This document shows, in pieces, positions 8,879-18,075 of a DNA stretch of 52,441 bases. Under the pieces are notes generated by a model. It searched no databases, had not been told where the DNA came from, and saw only the letters and a program-made list of their open reading frames with translations. Within the stretch, counting starts at the first letter, position 1; each line of letters starts with the position of its first letter. This DNA is from an uncultured Flavobacterium sp. (GTDB taxonomy: Bacteria > Bacteroidota > Bacteroidia > Flavobacteriales > Flavobacteriaceae): positions 1 to 52,441 of the forward strand of contig CAKUAD010000013.1 of assembly GCA_934636265.1 (NCBI GenBank), given 5' to 3'. Made by a program: the position numbers and the translations under genes.

Positions 8879-9451
8879 CTAGTCCGTGAAATGCCGGCCT
8901 TTACGCTCATCGCTTGTATGAAGGTTGCCCAATTTTCGATATACGTTCTGGAAATGACTTTTTGGCGTAGAGGCGGGAAGAATGAACAAAATGGCGCCCT
9001 CATCAACCTGGACAGCGCTGAGCAGTAAATCTCCCTTCCCGTTTACGGCCAACGCGGTTTTGTTTACTTTGTAGCCGCCAAGCACATATGGGATGCCGGT
9101 AAGCCTGAAATTTTTATTCTTTAAAAGCACCCTTCCGTCCTTTAGGCGATACTGGCATTTGTACGGCACCGAATGGCCGTATCTGTCAATAAACCAAAAC
9201 ACCAAGTCATCCTCGTCATGCACCTTGATTTCAATTGAAGTTACCTCAAACATTTGCAATTGACCCTTAAAATCAATGATGTTGCTCAAATTGTGGTAGT
9301 GGAGATTCAGACCGTTGTCGGCAAAATTGCTGTAACGACCTTCAAGCTGCTTTGCGTCAAATATACCTTCGGCATTTTCAATTTGCCTCACGCTCACACA
9401 TGAAGAGGTGACAGTCATCAAAAAAAGCAAGATGATAAGGCGGAGTTCCAT
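8879..9451 (-). CDS. Putative lipoprotein, unknown function
   Basis: A 190-aa protein with a lipoprotein signal (MELRLIILLFLMTVTSSC, Cys18). The mature part is beta-rich (FDAKQLEGRYSNFADNG, KVHDEDDLVFWFIDRYGHSV, YRLKDGRVLLKNKNFRLTG). I do not recognise a named family. It stands alone: 160 bp without a gene lie downstream towards HMG-CoA reductase, and a palindromic repeat element lies just upstream at 9468-9556. It is probably exported and membrane-anchored. Confidence 0.7.
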   Translation of the reverse strand: MELRLIILLFLMTVTSSCVSVRQIENAEGIFDAKQLEGRYSNFADNGLNLHYHNLSNIIDFKGQLQMFEVTSIEIKVHDEDDLVFWFIDRYGHSVPYKCQYRLKDGRVLLKNKNFRLTGIPYVLGGYKVNKTALAVNGKGDLLLSAVQVDEGAILFILPASTPKSHFQNVYRKLGNLHTSDERKGRHFTD

Positions 9452-9467
9452 GGTACCTCTGAAAATT

Positions 9468-9556
9468 TTAACAATTTAGGCAGATTCTTTGTAATCGAAG
9501 TTTGTTTTGGATTTTTATTTTGCAAACCCCAAAGGTTTTTAAAACCTTTGGGGTTT
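9468..9556 (-). repeat. Palindrome-plus-box repeat element, copy 1
   Basis: A perfect palindrome with 16-bp arms (AAACCCCAAAGGTTTT, centre base 9540) is followed on the minus strand by about 50 bp and the terminal box CAAAGAATCTGCCTAAATTG. The same order of parts recurs on the plus strand at 44531-44655, including the conserved GCAAAATAAAAAT next to the palindrome. Confidence 0.8.
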
Positions 9557-9727
9557 AGCCCGTGTTCGCCCTTAATTAAAGAAAAAGCCATCGCTATCGC
9601 ATATTTTGGGTGAAAGCATAATGTTGCCGTTTGGCTCCGATATTTACATTGAATACTTAAGTTCAAATTGTTGTAGCTCACCACAGCATTTTAACGCCAT
9701 GGACTTTAGGTCAATAACCGGCGGCGG

Positions 9728-9735
9728 TATCTTTG
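9728..9735 (+). promoter_or_regulatory. -7 box for radical SAM gene (TATCTTTG)
   Basis: An exact TAnnTTTG, five bases before the ATG at 9741, so the transcript would be leaderless or nearly so. It rules against the longer frame that opens at 9606. Confidence 0.55.
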
Positions 9736-9740
9736 CCTTT

Positions 9741-10820
9741 ATGAGTGATGACAGCGGATACATTTGGGGGAGAGGGGCGCAGAAAAATATACACAATCGG
9801 TTTTTTGCGCAGTCGGAGGAGCGATTGGACGAATTTCTGGAATATTGCCACAACGAAGGCGACAATCCCGATGACAACAAGACCCGGTTTCTGGAGGTTT
9901 TTCCTAAAACCATTGTCAACAAGGTCGACAGTCCTGATGTAAGCATGGGTTATTCCATGAACATATATCAGGGTTGCGAGCACGGCTGCGTCTATTGCTA
10001 TGCACGAAACAGTCACGAATATTGGGGATATAGTCCCGGGCTGGATTTTGAACGGAAAATCCTGGTCAAGAAAAACGCGCCGCAATTGCTGGAAGCAAAA
10101 CTTGCGGGCAAAAATTGGCAGGCCTATCCCATAGTCATGTCGGGGAATACGGATTGTTACCAACCGGCCGAAAGGGCTTACGGCCTGACGCGACAATGCC
10201 TTGAAATCTTTTACAGGTATCGGCATCCGGTGGGAATCATCACCAAAAATGCGCTCGTCACCCGCGACATCGATCTGCTTGAAAAACTTGCCGCAAAAAA
10301 TCTGGTGGGCGTTAGTGTCTCCATCACGTCAATGAGCGAGAAAACCCGTCAGGCGCTCGAACCCCGCACGGCATCAATCGCAAAAAGGCTACAAACGGTA
10401 AAACGTCTGTCAGAGGCGGGTATTCCGGTCAATGTGATGATAGCGCCGCTCATTCCAGGTATCAACAGCCACGAAGTCCTGCCGCTGGCCAAAGCCGCCG
10501 CCGATGCCGGAGCCTTGTCGGTGGGTTATACGGTGGTAAGGTTAAATGGAGCGATTGGTGAGATTTTCTCTGATTGGATCCGCAAAGCTATGCCGGACCG
10601 CGCCGAAAAAGTATTGAATCAAATTCGGCTTTGCCACGACGGCAAACTCAACGACAGCCGGTTTGGCGCCCGAATGCGCGGTGAGGGCGAGTTTGCCCAA
10701 ATGATGCGGTCGCAGATTGAGCTGGCGCGCAAAAAGTTCTTTGACGGACGCATTTTTCCGGAATTGGACCGCACCCAATACCGCGATTTCAAGCCGGGGC
10801 AACTCGATTTGTTTGGCTAG
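9741..10820 (+). CDS. PA0069-family radical SAM protein
   Basis: A 359-aa radical SAM enzyme related to spore photoproduct lyase-like proteins. The cluster-binding motif is GCEHGCVYCYAR, with Cys79, Cys83 and Cys86, the usual CxxxCxxC. The N-terminal GRGAQKNIHNRF and the later TKNALVTRDIDLL, EPRTAS and PLIPGIN are typical of the family. The substrate is unknown. The start at 9741 gives the family-like MSDDSGYIWGRGAQ beginning and sits just after a -7 box. It is monocistronic by spacing. Confidence 0.88.
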   Translation: MSDDSGYIWGRGAQKNIHNRFFAQSEERLDEFLEYCHNEGDNPDDNKTRFLEVFPKTIVNKVDSPDVSMGYSMNIYQGCEHGCVYCYARNSHEYWGYSPGLDFERKILVKKNAPQLLEAKLAGKNWQAYPIVMSGNTDCYQPAERAYGLTRQCLEIFYRYRHPVGIITKNALVTRDIDLLEKLAAKNLVGVSVSITSMSEKTRQALEPRTASIAKRLQTVKRLSEAGIPVNVMIAPLIPGINSHEVLPLAKAAADAGALSVGYTVVRLNGAIGEIFSDWIRKAMPDRAEKVLNQIRLCHDGKLNDSRFGARMRGEGEFAQMMRSQIELARKKFFDGRIFPELDRTQYRDFKPGQLDLFG

Positions 10821-10821
10821 C

Positions 10822-10846
10822 GTAACAATTTGTCGCCTCTGCGTCT
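10822..10846 (+). promoter_or_regulatory. Possible ECF-sigma promoter upstream of the DPP IV gene
   Basis: GTAAC (10822-10826) and CGTCT (10842-10846) are 15 bases apart. This is the spacing and sequence pattern typical of ECF sigma factors (AAC-type -35, CGTC -10). The start codon is 93 bases further on at 10940. No exact TAnnTTTG box is present before this gene. The assignment is by eye only. Confidence 0.4.
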
Positions 10847-10939
10847 AACGGGCTTGTAACCAAACCGCATATTATCTGAGAAAAAACAAGGAAGTTTGTA
10901 TTTTTTTTAGTAAAATTGACGGTTTTTATCCAATACACG

Positions 10940-13105
10940 ATGATGAAAATTGCCCGATTGGCGCTGGCGCTTTTGTTGGTCTGCCAAGTTACTGCACAGC
11001 AGAAAATTACCGTCGAAGACATTTACACAGGTGCGTTTCGCGCCAAAGGAATGGACGCACTAAGTTCGCTGAAAAATTCCAACAGGTATACGGTTTTAAA
11101 TTTCGACAGGGCCACGCGCTCAACGTCGATTGATCTGTATGATTTTGCGACGCTCAAAAAGTTGTCTACCATCATCAGTACCAAAGATCACAGCGATTTG
11201 GCTTCGATTGAAGGCTATGTTTTTAACAAGGCCGAGGACAAACTCCTGATTTCAACTAACTCGCAGCCTATCTACCGCCACTCGTCAACCGCTGATTACT
11301 TTTTGTATGACATGGCGACTAAAAAGTTGACGCGTGTGCTCGATCAGGCCCAGGAGCCGGTATTTTCGCCCGACGGAACCAAAATCGCCTATGCCAAGGA
11401 AAACAATCTTTTTGTTCTGGACATTGCATCCAACACCACGACGCAAATTACCACCGATGGCCGGAAAAACGCCATCATCAACGGTATCACCGACTGGGTT
11501 TACGAGGAAGAATTTGCCTTTGTCCGCGCGTTTGACTGGAGTGCCGACAGCCGTAAAATAGCCTACATCCGCTTTGACGAGCGCCAGGTTCCGGAATTTT
11601 CGATGGACATCTATCAAAAGAGTTTGTATCCGTCACAACAAGTGTTCAAATATCCAAAGGCTGGCGAAAAAAATTCAGAGGTTTCCCTCCACGTTTACGA
11701 TTTGGGCTCGAAATTGGTCAAGCAGGTCGACCTTTCCAAATACAACGACTTTTATATTCCGCGCATTCAGTGGACGTCTGACGCCAATATCCTGAGCGCG
11801 CAAATCCTCAACAGACATCAAAACAACCTAGATTTGTTGTTTGTCAACGGCAGCGATGCGTCGCATAAAGTCATCCTTAACGAAAAGGACGCCGCCTATG
11901 TCGACATCACCGACAACCTTACTTTTTTAAAAGACAACAGTTTTATCTGGACCAGTGAAAAAGACGGGTTTAACCACATTTACCTTTATGACCGCAACGG
12001 AAAACTGGTGCGCCAGGTGACTAAAGGCGCGTGGGAAGTAACTGCCTACTATGGACTTGACGAAAAATCGCGGACCATTTTTTACCAGTCGGTCGAGAAC
12101 GGATCGATTAACCGCGATGTGTATCGCATTGGTCTTGACGGCAAAAACAAAAAGCGCCTGACCCAAAAAACGGGAACCAGCCGCGCTACCTTCAGTCCTG
12201 ATTTCAGCAGCTTTATCCTGACTTTTTCCAGTGCCGATACCCCGCCAACTTACAGCCTGAACAGCGCTGCCGATGGGAAGATGATCCAAAGCATAGAAGA
12301 CAATGCCGCCCTATTGACCAAACTCAAGGGATACCGCACGGCCAAAAAGGAGTTTTTTGAGTTGACGACGCCTAAGGGGCACGTGCTCAACGCCTGGATG
12401 ATTAAGCCCGCCAATTTTGATGCTTCCAAGAAGTATCCGGTGCTGATGTTCCAGTATTCCGGTCCGGGATCGCAGCAGGTTGACAACGCCTGGCATTCGG
12501 CCGACGATTACTGGTACATGATGTTGGCCGACGAAGGCTATATCGTGGCTTGTGTCGACGGACGCGGAACCGGTTATAAAGGCGCTGCGTTCAAGAAAGT
12601 GACGCAAAAGGAATTGGGCAAGTATGAGGTTGAAGATCAGATTGACGCCGCAAAAGTCATTGGGGCCTATCCGTATATCGATGCATCGCGCATAGGAATC
12701 TGGGGGTGGAGCTACGGCGGATTCATGTCGTCAAATTGTATCCTGAAAGGTGCCAATGTGTTCAAGATGGCGATTGCCGTCGCACCGGTGACCAACTGGC
12801 GCTTTTACGATACCATCTACACCGAGCGCTACATGCAGACGCCGCAGGAAAATCCGTCCGGATATGACGACAACTCGCCCATCAACCACGTAGACAAGCT
12901 CAAAGGCAAATACCTGATCATTCACGGGTCGGCCGACGACAACGTGCACGTACAAAATACGATGCAGATGATGGAAGCGCTCATTCAGGCCAACAAGCAG
13001 TTTGAGTCGCAAATCTATCCCGACAAAAACCACGGAATCTTTGGCGGCAAGACACGCATCCAGCTTTACAACAAAATGACCAACTTTATTCGCGAGAATT
13101 TATAA
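10940..13105 (+). CDS. Dipeptidyl-peptidase IV-type S9B serine peptidase
   Basis: A 721-aa exported prolyl dipeptidyl peptidase. A signal peptide (MMKIARLALALLLVCQVTAQ) leads into a DPPIV_N beta-propeller with the substrate-anchoring DWVYEEE motif (residues 185-191). The C-terminal alpha/beta hydrolase holds the nucleophile in GWSYGG (Ser591), Asp in HGSADDNVH (666/667) and His in DKNHGI (698), so the triad is complete. It releases N-terminal X-Pro dipeptides. The POT genes start 22 bp downstream, so peptides made outside are likely taken up by those transporters. ATG at 10943 is an equal alternative start. Confidence 0.92.
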   Translation: MMKIARLALALLLVCQVTAQQKITVEDIYTGAFRAKGMDALSSLKNSNRYTVLNFDRATRSTSIDLYDFATLKKLSTIISTKDHSDLASIEGYVFNKAEDKLLISTNSQPIYRHSSTADYFLYDMATKKLTRVLDQAQEPVFSPDGTKIAYAKENNLFVLDIASNTTTQITTDGRKNAIINGITDWVYEEEFAFVRAFDWSADSRKIAYIRFDERQVPEFSMDIYQKSLYPSQQVFKYPKAGEKNSEVSLHVYDLGSKLVKQVDLSKYNDFYIPRIQWTSDANILSAQILNRHQNNLDLLFVNGSDASHKVILNEKDAAYVDITDNLTFLKDNSFIWTSEKDGFNHIYLYDRNGKLVRQVTKGAWEVTAYYGLDEKSRTIFYQSVENGSINRDVYRIGLDGKNKKRLTQKTGTSRATFSPDFSSFILTFSSADTPPTYSLNSAADGKMIQSIEDNAALLTKLKGYRTAKKEFFELTTPKGHVLNAWMIKPANFDASKKYPVLMFQYSGPGSQQVDNAWHSADDYWYMMLADEGYIVACVDGRGTGYKGAAFKKVTQKELGKYEVEDQIDAAKVIGAYPYIDASRIGIWGWSYGGFMSSNCILKGANVFKMAIAVAPVTNWRFYDTIYTERYMQTPQENPSGYDDNSPINHVDKLKGKYLIIHGSADDNVHVQNTMQMMEALIQANKQFESQIYPDKNHGIFGGKTRIQLYNKMTNFIRENL

Positions 13106-13127
13106 CCAACCAATAAATACCAACTCT

Positions 13128-14846
13128 ATGGCAGTATCTCAGGAATCTTTGCAGGGCGACCTGGAAAAGAAAAAATCAGCACATCCAAAAGGACTTTGGG
13201 TTCTCTTTGGAACCGAAATGTGGGAACGCTTCAACTTTTACGGAATGCGGGCTATTCTCACCTTGTTCATGGTAAACGCTTTGTTGATGAACGAGTCGGA
13301 AGCTTCGATCATTTACGGTGGATTCCTGGGACTTTGTTACCTAACCCCCATGTTGGGCGGTTTTATCGCCGACCGCTTTTTTGGCAACCGCAACTGTATC
13401 ATCCTTGGGGGAGCGATGATGGCAATCGGGCAGTTGATGCTCTTTGCCAGCGCCAGTGTTTTTGACACCAATCTCTCTATGGCCAACACCCTGATGTGGG
13501 TGGCATTGGGCATCATCGTTTTTGGAAACGGTTTCTTTAAGCCAAACATCTCGTCGATGGTGGGTAGCCTTTATCCAAAGCAGGAAAAATCAAAACTCGA
13601 TACGGCGTTCACCATTTTCTATATGGGTATCAACATCGGAGCGTTTTTAGGTCAGTTGATTTGTCCGCTTATCGGCGATGTGAAAGACGTTGGCGGAATC
13701 CGCGACGTACACGCCTTTAAATGGGGCTTTTTGGCAGCCGGTATCGCGATGGTATTGGGAACAGTATTGTTCATCGCACTTAAAAACAAGTATGTGGTAA
13801 CGCCGGAAGGACGCCCTATCGGCGGAAAGCCATCCGGTCATGATGCTTCAGATTATGAGGAAGGCGAGTCGCAAAAAGCTGAATTCAGCGCCAAATCAAT
13901 CATGACGGCCATCGCCATTTTTGCTGCAGTATTCAGTCTGTTCCATTTCACTACCGAGGGCGACAACATAGTAAAGACAATCATTTACCCCATCATTTAC
14001 GCAAGTGGTGTGTCGCTGGCGGCGCTGATTCTGCTCGACAAAACCCTTACCAAGGTTGAAACCGACAGGATTTGGGTAATCTACATCATGTCGTTCTTTA
14101 TCATTTTCTTCTGGGCTGCTTTTGAACAGGCCGGTTCATCCCTGACGTTCATCGCCGACAACCAGACTGACCGAAACATTTTTGGTTGGAACATGCCGCC
14201 GTCGATGGTTCAGATTTTCAACGGAATCTTTGTAGTGATGTTCGCCTTCCCGTTCAGTATTCTGTGGGACAAACTCCGCGCCCGTCAAATGGAGCCACTT
14301 TCAACCGTTAAGCAGTCTATCGGACTTTTGATGATTGCCCTGAGTTATTTTATCATTGCCTATGCTGTAAAAGATCTTGGAAACACCGGACTTTTGGCTA
14401 TCAAATGGCTTATCCTTTTGTACTTGATCCAAACCTGGGCCGAGCTTTGTTTGTCGCCGATTGGACTGTCGCTGGTAGGTAAACTCGCACCAAAGCGTTT
14501 TGCATCGCTGGCTTATGGCGTGTTCTTTATTTCATCGGCAGCCGGTTACGCACTGTCGGGAACCTTGGGATCAATTCTTCCGGCCACGGGCGACAAATTC
14601 ATCAAGGCTAAAGAACTTGGCATCGACCTTCAACCTATCCTCGATAAAACCGTGACGGCAACACCCGAGCAAATAAAACTTCTGGAAGACAATCAGATCA
14701 TGACTGCTCACAGATCGTTTGCGGGATTTGAGATTACCAACCTGTATGAATTCTTTATGGTGTTTGTGGTGCTTTGCGGAATCGCTGCCTTGATTCTGTT
14801 TGCCCTTACGCCAAAAATCAAAAAAATGATGCACGGCGTCAAGTAA
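13128..14846 (+). CDS. POT/PTR-family proton-dependent oligopeptide transporter 1
   Basis: A 572-aa inner-membrane major-facilitator protein of the POT (PTR2) family, which imports di- and tripeptides with protons. The signature EMWERFNFYGMR on helix 1 and the FFKPNISSMVGSLY and FYMGINIGAF motifs are intact. A short charged loop near residues 225-250 (GKPSGHDASDYEEGESQK) separates the helical bundles. It is first of three adjacent paralogues, 3 nt before the next start, and follows the DPP IV peptidase. Confidence 0.93.
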   Translation: MAVSQESLQGDLEKKKSAHPKGLWVLFGTEMWERFNFYGMRAILTLFMVNALLMNESEASIIYGGFLGLCYLTPMLGGFIADRFFGNRNCIILGGAMMAIGQLMLFASASVFDTNLSMANTLMWVALGIIVFGNGFFKPNISSMVGSLYPKQEKSKLDTAFTIFYMGINIGAFLGQLICPLIGDVKDVGGIRDVHAFKWGFLAAGIAMVLGTVLFIALKNKYVVTPEGRPIGGKPSGHDASDYEEGESQKAEFSAKSIMTAIAIFAAVFSLFHFTTEGDNIVKTIIYPIIYASGVSLAALILLDKTLTKVETDRIWVIYIMSFFIIFFWAAFEQAGSSLTFIADNQTDRNIFGWNMPPSMVQIFNGIFVVMFAFPFSILWDKLRARQMEPLSTVKQSIGLLMIALSYFIIAYAVKDLGNTGLLAIKWLILLYLIQTWAELCLSPIGLSLVGKLAPKRFASLAYGVFFISSAAGYALSGTLGSILPATGDKFIKAKELGIDLQPILDKTVTATPEQIKLLEDNQIMTAHRSFAGFEITNLYEFFMVFVVLCGIAALILFALTPKIKKMMHGVK

Positions 14847-14849
14847 GTT

Positions 14850-16508
14850 ATGTGGGCCAAGCATCCTAAAGCACTGCCGTTTTTGTTCCTCTCCGAGATG
14901 TGGGAACGCTTTGGGTATTACCTGATGATCGGCATCTTCACGCTATATCTCAAAGACGTCGAAGCCGGTTTTGCCATGACCGAGAAAGAGGCGTCTGATT
15001 TGTACGGAACGTTTATCGCGCTGGTTTTCCTGACGCCTTTTATTGGCGGATTGGTTGCCGACCGCTACATGGGTTACCGGTCGTCCATCATTTTGGGCGG
15101 TTTACTCATGGGAACCGGATATTTTTTGATGGGAGTACACTCGCTCCCGATGCTTTACCTGGCGATGACGCTCGTAATTGTCGGCAACGGATTCTTTAAA
15201 CCCAACATCTCGACGCTACTCGGAAACTTTTACACCAACGAGCAATACAAGGACAAAAAGGACGAGGGTTACAACATTTTCTACATGGGAATCAATGTCG
15301 GAGCCTTTGTCTGTAACTTTTTTGGCGCAGCGCTCTACAACCTTTTTGGCTGGCAATATGCCTTTATGGCCGCGGGTGTGGGTATGTTTATTGGCGTGTT
15401 CGTCTTTATGCTGGGTACCAAGCACTACGGTGATCAGACCAAGAAAAAAGGAGTTCAGCCGGGCGATATGCCATTTTACAAAATCGTGTTGTTCATCCTG
15501 CTTCCGTCGGTAATTTTTGGAATCATCGGTTGGTTGCTCAAGGGAACTGCCTCACCGTCCAATCCAAACAGTTATATTTTTGGATCGGACAGTACCGATG
15601 CCTTTATTTTTGCCTGCATCCCGGTTATCGCGTTTTACGCCATGTTGTATTTCAAGGCGCGGCCCGATGAGAAACGGCCTATCGGAGCGCTGCTTACGAT
15701 TTTTGCGGTGGTCATCCTTTTCTGGGCGGTGTTCAAACTCAACGGATCGGCGCTCAACACTTGGGGCGATCGCTATACTGACCGCGAGGTAACCGGAACA
15801 ACCGAGAAGGTCTTTAACGCCCTGAAACTGTCGGACAAACTCGCCTATACCAAAGATTCGGTAGGGGTTTACGACGAACAGTTCCGACTGCAAAAAAAAG
15901 ACGGGAAAGTTCTCAAAGAGGTTAACTATCCTACGTATTTCCGCAATGTTGAGCCCGGAAAACTCCCTGCACAAGGGGAAGAAGTTTCACTTTGGTCGCC
16001 CAACCTGAGCCAATCGATCAATCCGTTTTGGGTTATTCTTTTAACGCCTGCCGTGATTGCGTTTTTCTCATTTTTGCGTCTTCGCGAAAAAGAGCCGTCA
16101 ACGCCAACCAAAATTGCCTTCGGTTTGCTGATTTCGGCTTTGTCGGTTTTGGTCATGGTCGCCGCGGTAAAGGCCGGAGCTAACGGAACTGAAAAGGTTA
16201 GCGTCTGGTGGCTGGTGGCCAATTACGGCGTCATTACCATTGGCGAACTTTTCCTGAGTCCGATGGGATTGTCGGTCGTATCCAAACTCAGTCCGGCCAG
16301 CATTACCTCGCTGATGATGGGCGGGTGGTTCCTGTCAACGTCTATCGGAAACAAACTCAGCGGCGTTTTGGCCAGTATGTGGGATACCTATGAAGACAAA
16401 TCCCATTTTTTCTGGGTGAATTTCGCACTGCTGATGTTTGCCACCGGACTCATGTTCCTGGTGCTCAAGAAACTCAATAAAGTAATGGCTGAAAAAGGCA
16501 TCCGATAA
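14850..16508 (+). CDS. POT/PTR-family oligopeptide transporter 2 (with extra loop)
   Basis: A 552-aa paralogue of the neighbouring transporters, with FFKPNISTLLGNFY and FYMGINVGAF motifs. The helix-1 signature is EMWERFGYYLMI, so the Gly after ERFxxY that both neighbours keep is Leu. It also carries a hydrophilic insertion of about 80 residues (TDREVTGTTEKVFNALKL to EEVSLWSPNLSQ, about residues 310-385) between helices, absent from the other two. These differences suggest another substrate preference. Its last base is the first base of the next start codon. Confidence 0.92.
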   Translation: MWAKHPKALPFLFLSEMWERFGYYLMIGIFTLYLKDVEAGFAMTEKEASDLYGTFIALVFLTPFIGGLVADRYMGYRSSIILGGLLMGTGYFLMGVHSLPMLYLAMTLVIVGNGFFKPNISTLLGNFYTNEQYKDKKDEGYNIFYMGINVGAFVCNFFGAALYNLFGWQYAFMAAGVGMFIGVFVFMLGTKHYGDQTKKKGVQPGDMPFYKIVLFILLPSVIFGIIGWLLKGTASPSNPNSYIFGSDSTDAFIFACIPVIAFYAMLYFKARPDEKRPIGALLTIFAVVILFWAVFKLNGSALNTWGDRYTDREVTGTTEKVFNALKLSDKLAYTKDSVGVYDEQFRLQKKDGKVLKEVNYPTYFRNVEPGKLPAQGEEVSLWSPNLSQSINPFWVILLTPAVIAFFSFLRLREKEPSTPTKIAFGLLISALSVLVMVAAVKAGANGTEKVSVWWLVANYGVITIGELFLSPMGLSVVSKLSPASITSLMMGGWFLSTSIGNKLSGVLASMWDTYEDKSHFFWVNFALLMFATGLMFLVLKKLNKVMAEKGIR

Positions 16509-18022
16509 TGGAAATCGCAAACGAGCAACTCGAGATAATCCGCGGATTTAAAGGGAAGTACCCAAAGCAACTTTGGTATTTGTTCTTTAGCGAAATGTGG
16601 GAGCGCTTTTGTTTTTACGGAATGCGCGGCATGCTCGTGGTTTTTATGGTGACGCAAATGTCGATGAATGGCACGGTGGCCAACCTTCAGTACGGCGCCA
16701 CGCAAGCCTGGGTTTACGCCTTCACTTTTGTGGGAGGATTGTTCGCCGACAAAATTCTGGGACTTCGTCGCTCGCTTTTTTGGGGCGGGATACTGATGAT
16801 TGTGGGCAGTATTATTTTGGCCATCGATCCCAAGACGTTCTTTTTTACCGGACTTGGCTTTACGATTGTCGGCACCGGATTTTTCAAGCCCAATATCTCG
16901 TCGATGGTAGGTCAGCTGTACCATGAGAACGATCCGCGCCGCGATGCCGGATTCTCATTTTTCTACATGGGCGTCAACCTTGGAGCACTTATCGGAGGCT
17001 ATATCTGTATTGCGGTTGCCGAGGGTTCGCTCTGGCAGTCATGGGTTCCGGAACACCTTCGCTGGAACGTTGGCTTTGGATTTGCCGCGGTGGTTATGGT
17101 CATCAGTTTGCTCACGTTTACTCAAACCCAAAAGTCTCTGGGACCGATAGGACTTACGCCGCTTTTAAACATGGCACCATCGCGCAGACGTTTGCTGGAG
17201 TTTGTTACCTACGGCGGATCGCTGGTGGTCATTCCGATCATTATCATAATGGTGGCCAACACCAAGTACACCGACTATTTTATGATGGTCATTGGTCCTG
17301 CCTCGGTTTTGTACCTTTTGTTTGAAATGCGCAAATTCAGTCTGACGGAAAACAAGCGCCTTTTGGCTGCCCTAATCTTTATCGTATTCTCTATTTTTTT
17401 CTGGGCGTTTTTTGAGCAAAGCGGCGGATCCCTAAGCCTTTTTGCGGCCAACAACCTTAGCAACGAGATCATGGGTGTGGCCCTTAGTCCAAACGGCGTC
17501 AATAACTCGGCCAACTCCTTGTTCGTCATCGTGTTTGCCGCGCTTGTCGGACTGGTTTGGCTGTGGATGGCAAAACGCAAGATAGAACCCAACACCGTAG
17601 TTAAATTTGGCCTTGGCTTTTTGTTTTTGGCCTGCGGATTCTATGTGTTTTACTATACAAAGTTTTTTGCCAATCAGGAAGGAATTACCTCGTTGGGTAT
17701 TTTTACCCTTGGATGGCTGGTGATTACCTTTGGGGAGCTTTGCCTGTCGCCGATCGGGATGTCGGCCATGACCAAGCTGTCGCCGCAAAAGCTTCAGGCG
17801 GTCATGATGGGCATGTGGTTTCTGGCGTCGGCTTACGGACAGTACTTTGCCGGTATATTGGGTGCCAACATCGCATCGGCATCAGAGAATGCATCCAATC
17901 TTGAAAAACTCAACATTTACGCCGACGGATATCTGCAGCTTGCCTTGTATGCGTTGATTGCGGGAATCGTACTGATTGCCCTATCGCCGCTGGTCAAAAA
18001 GCTGATGCAAGGCGTGAGATAA
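16508..18022 (+). CDS. POT/PTR-family oligopeptide transporter 3
   Basis: A 504-aa POT transporter with EMWERFCFYGMRG, FFKPNISSMVGQLY and FYMGVNLGALIGG. It is the shortest of the three, lacking the insertion of the second copy. It overlaps the second copy by one base (TAATG), so the three are surely one transcript. A secreted thioredoxin-like gene follows after 53 bp. It presumably imports di- or tripeptides. Confidence 0.92.
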   Translation: MEIANEQLEIIRGFKGKYPKQLWYLFFSEMWERFCFYGMRGMLVVFMVTQMSMNGTVANLQYGATQAWVYAFTFVGGLFADKILGLRRSLFWGGILMIVGSIILAIDPKTFFFTGLGFTIVGTGFFKPNISSMVGQLYHENDPRRDAGFSFFYMGVNLGALIGGYICIAVAEGSLWQSWVPEHLRWNVGFGFAAVVMVISLLTFTQTQKSLGPIGLTPLLNMAPSRRRLLEFVTYGGSLVVIPIIIIMVANTKYTDYFMMVIGPASVLYLLFEMRKFSLTENKRLLAALIFIVFSIFFWAFFEQSGGSLSLFAANNLSNEIMGVALSPNGVNNSANSLFVIVFAALVGLVWLWMAKRKIEPNTVVKFGLGFLFLACGFYVFYYTKFFANQEGITSLGIFTLGWLVITFGELCLSPIGMSAMTKLSPQKLQAVMMGMWFLASAYGQYFAGILGANIASASENASNLEKLNIYADGYLQLALYALIAGIVLIALSPLVKKLMQGVR

Positions 18023-18075
18023 ATATTTAACTTTAGGCACCGTTTTTGAAAGGCGGCGCACAAAATTTATAGAAC

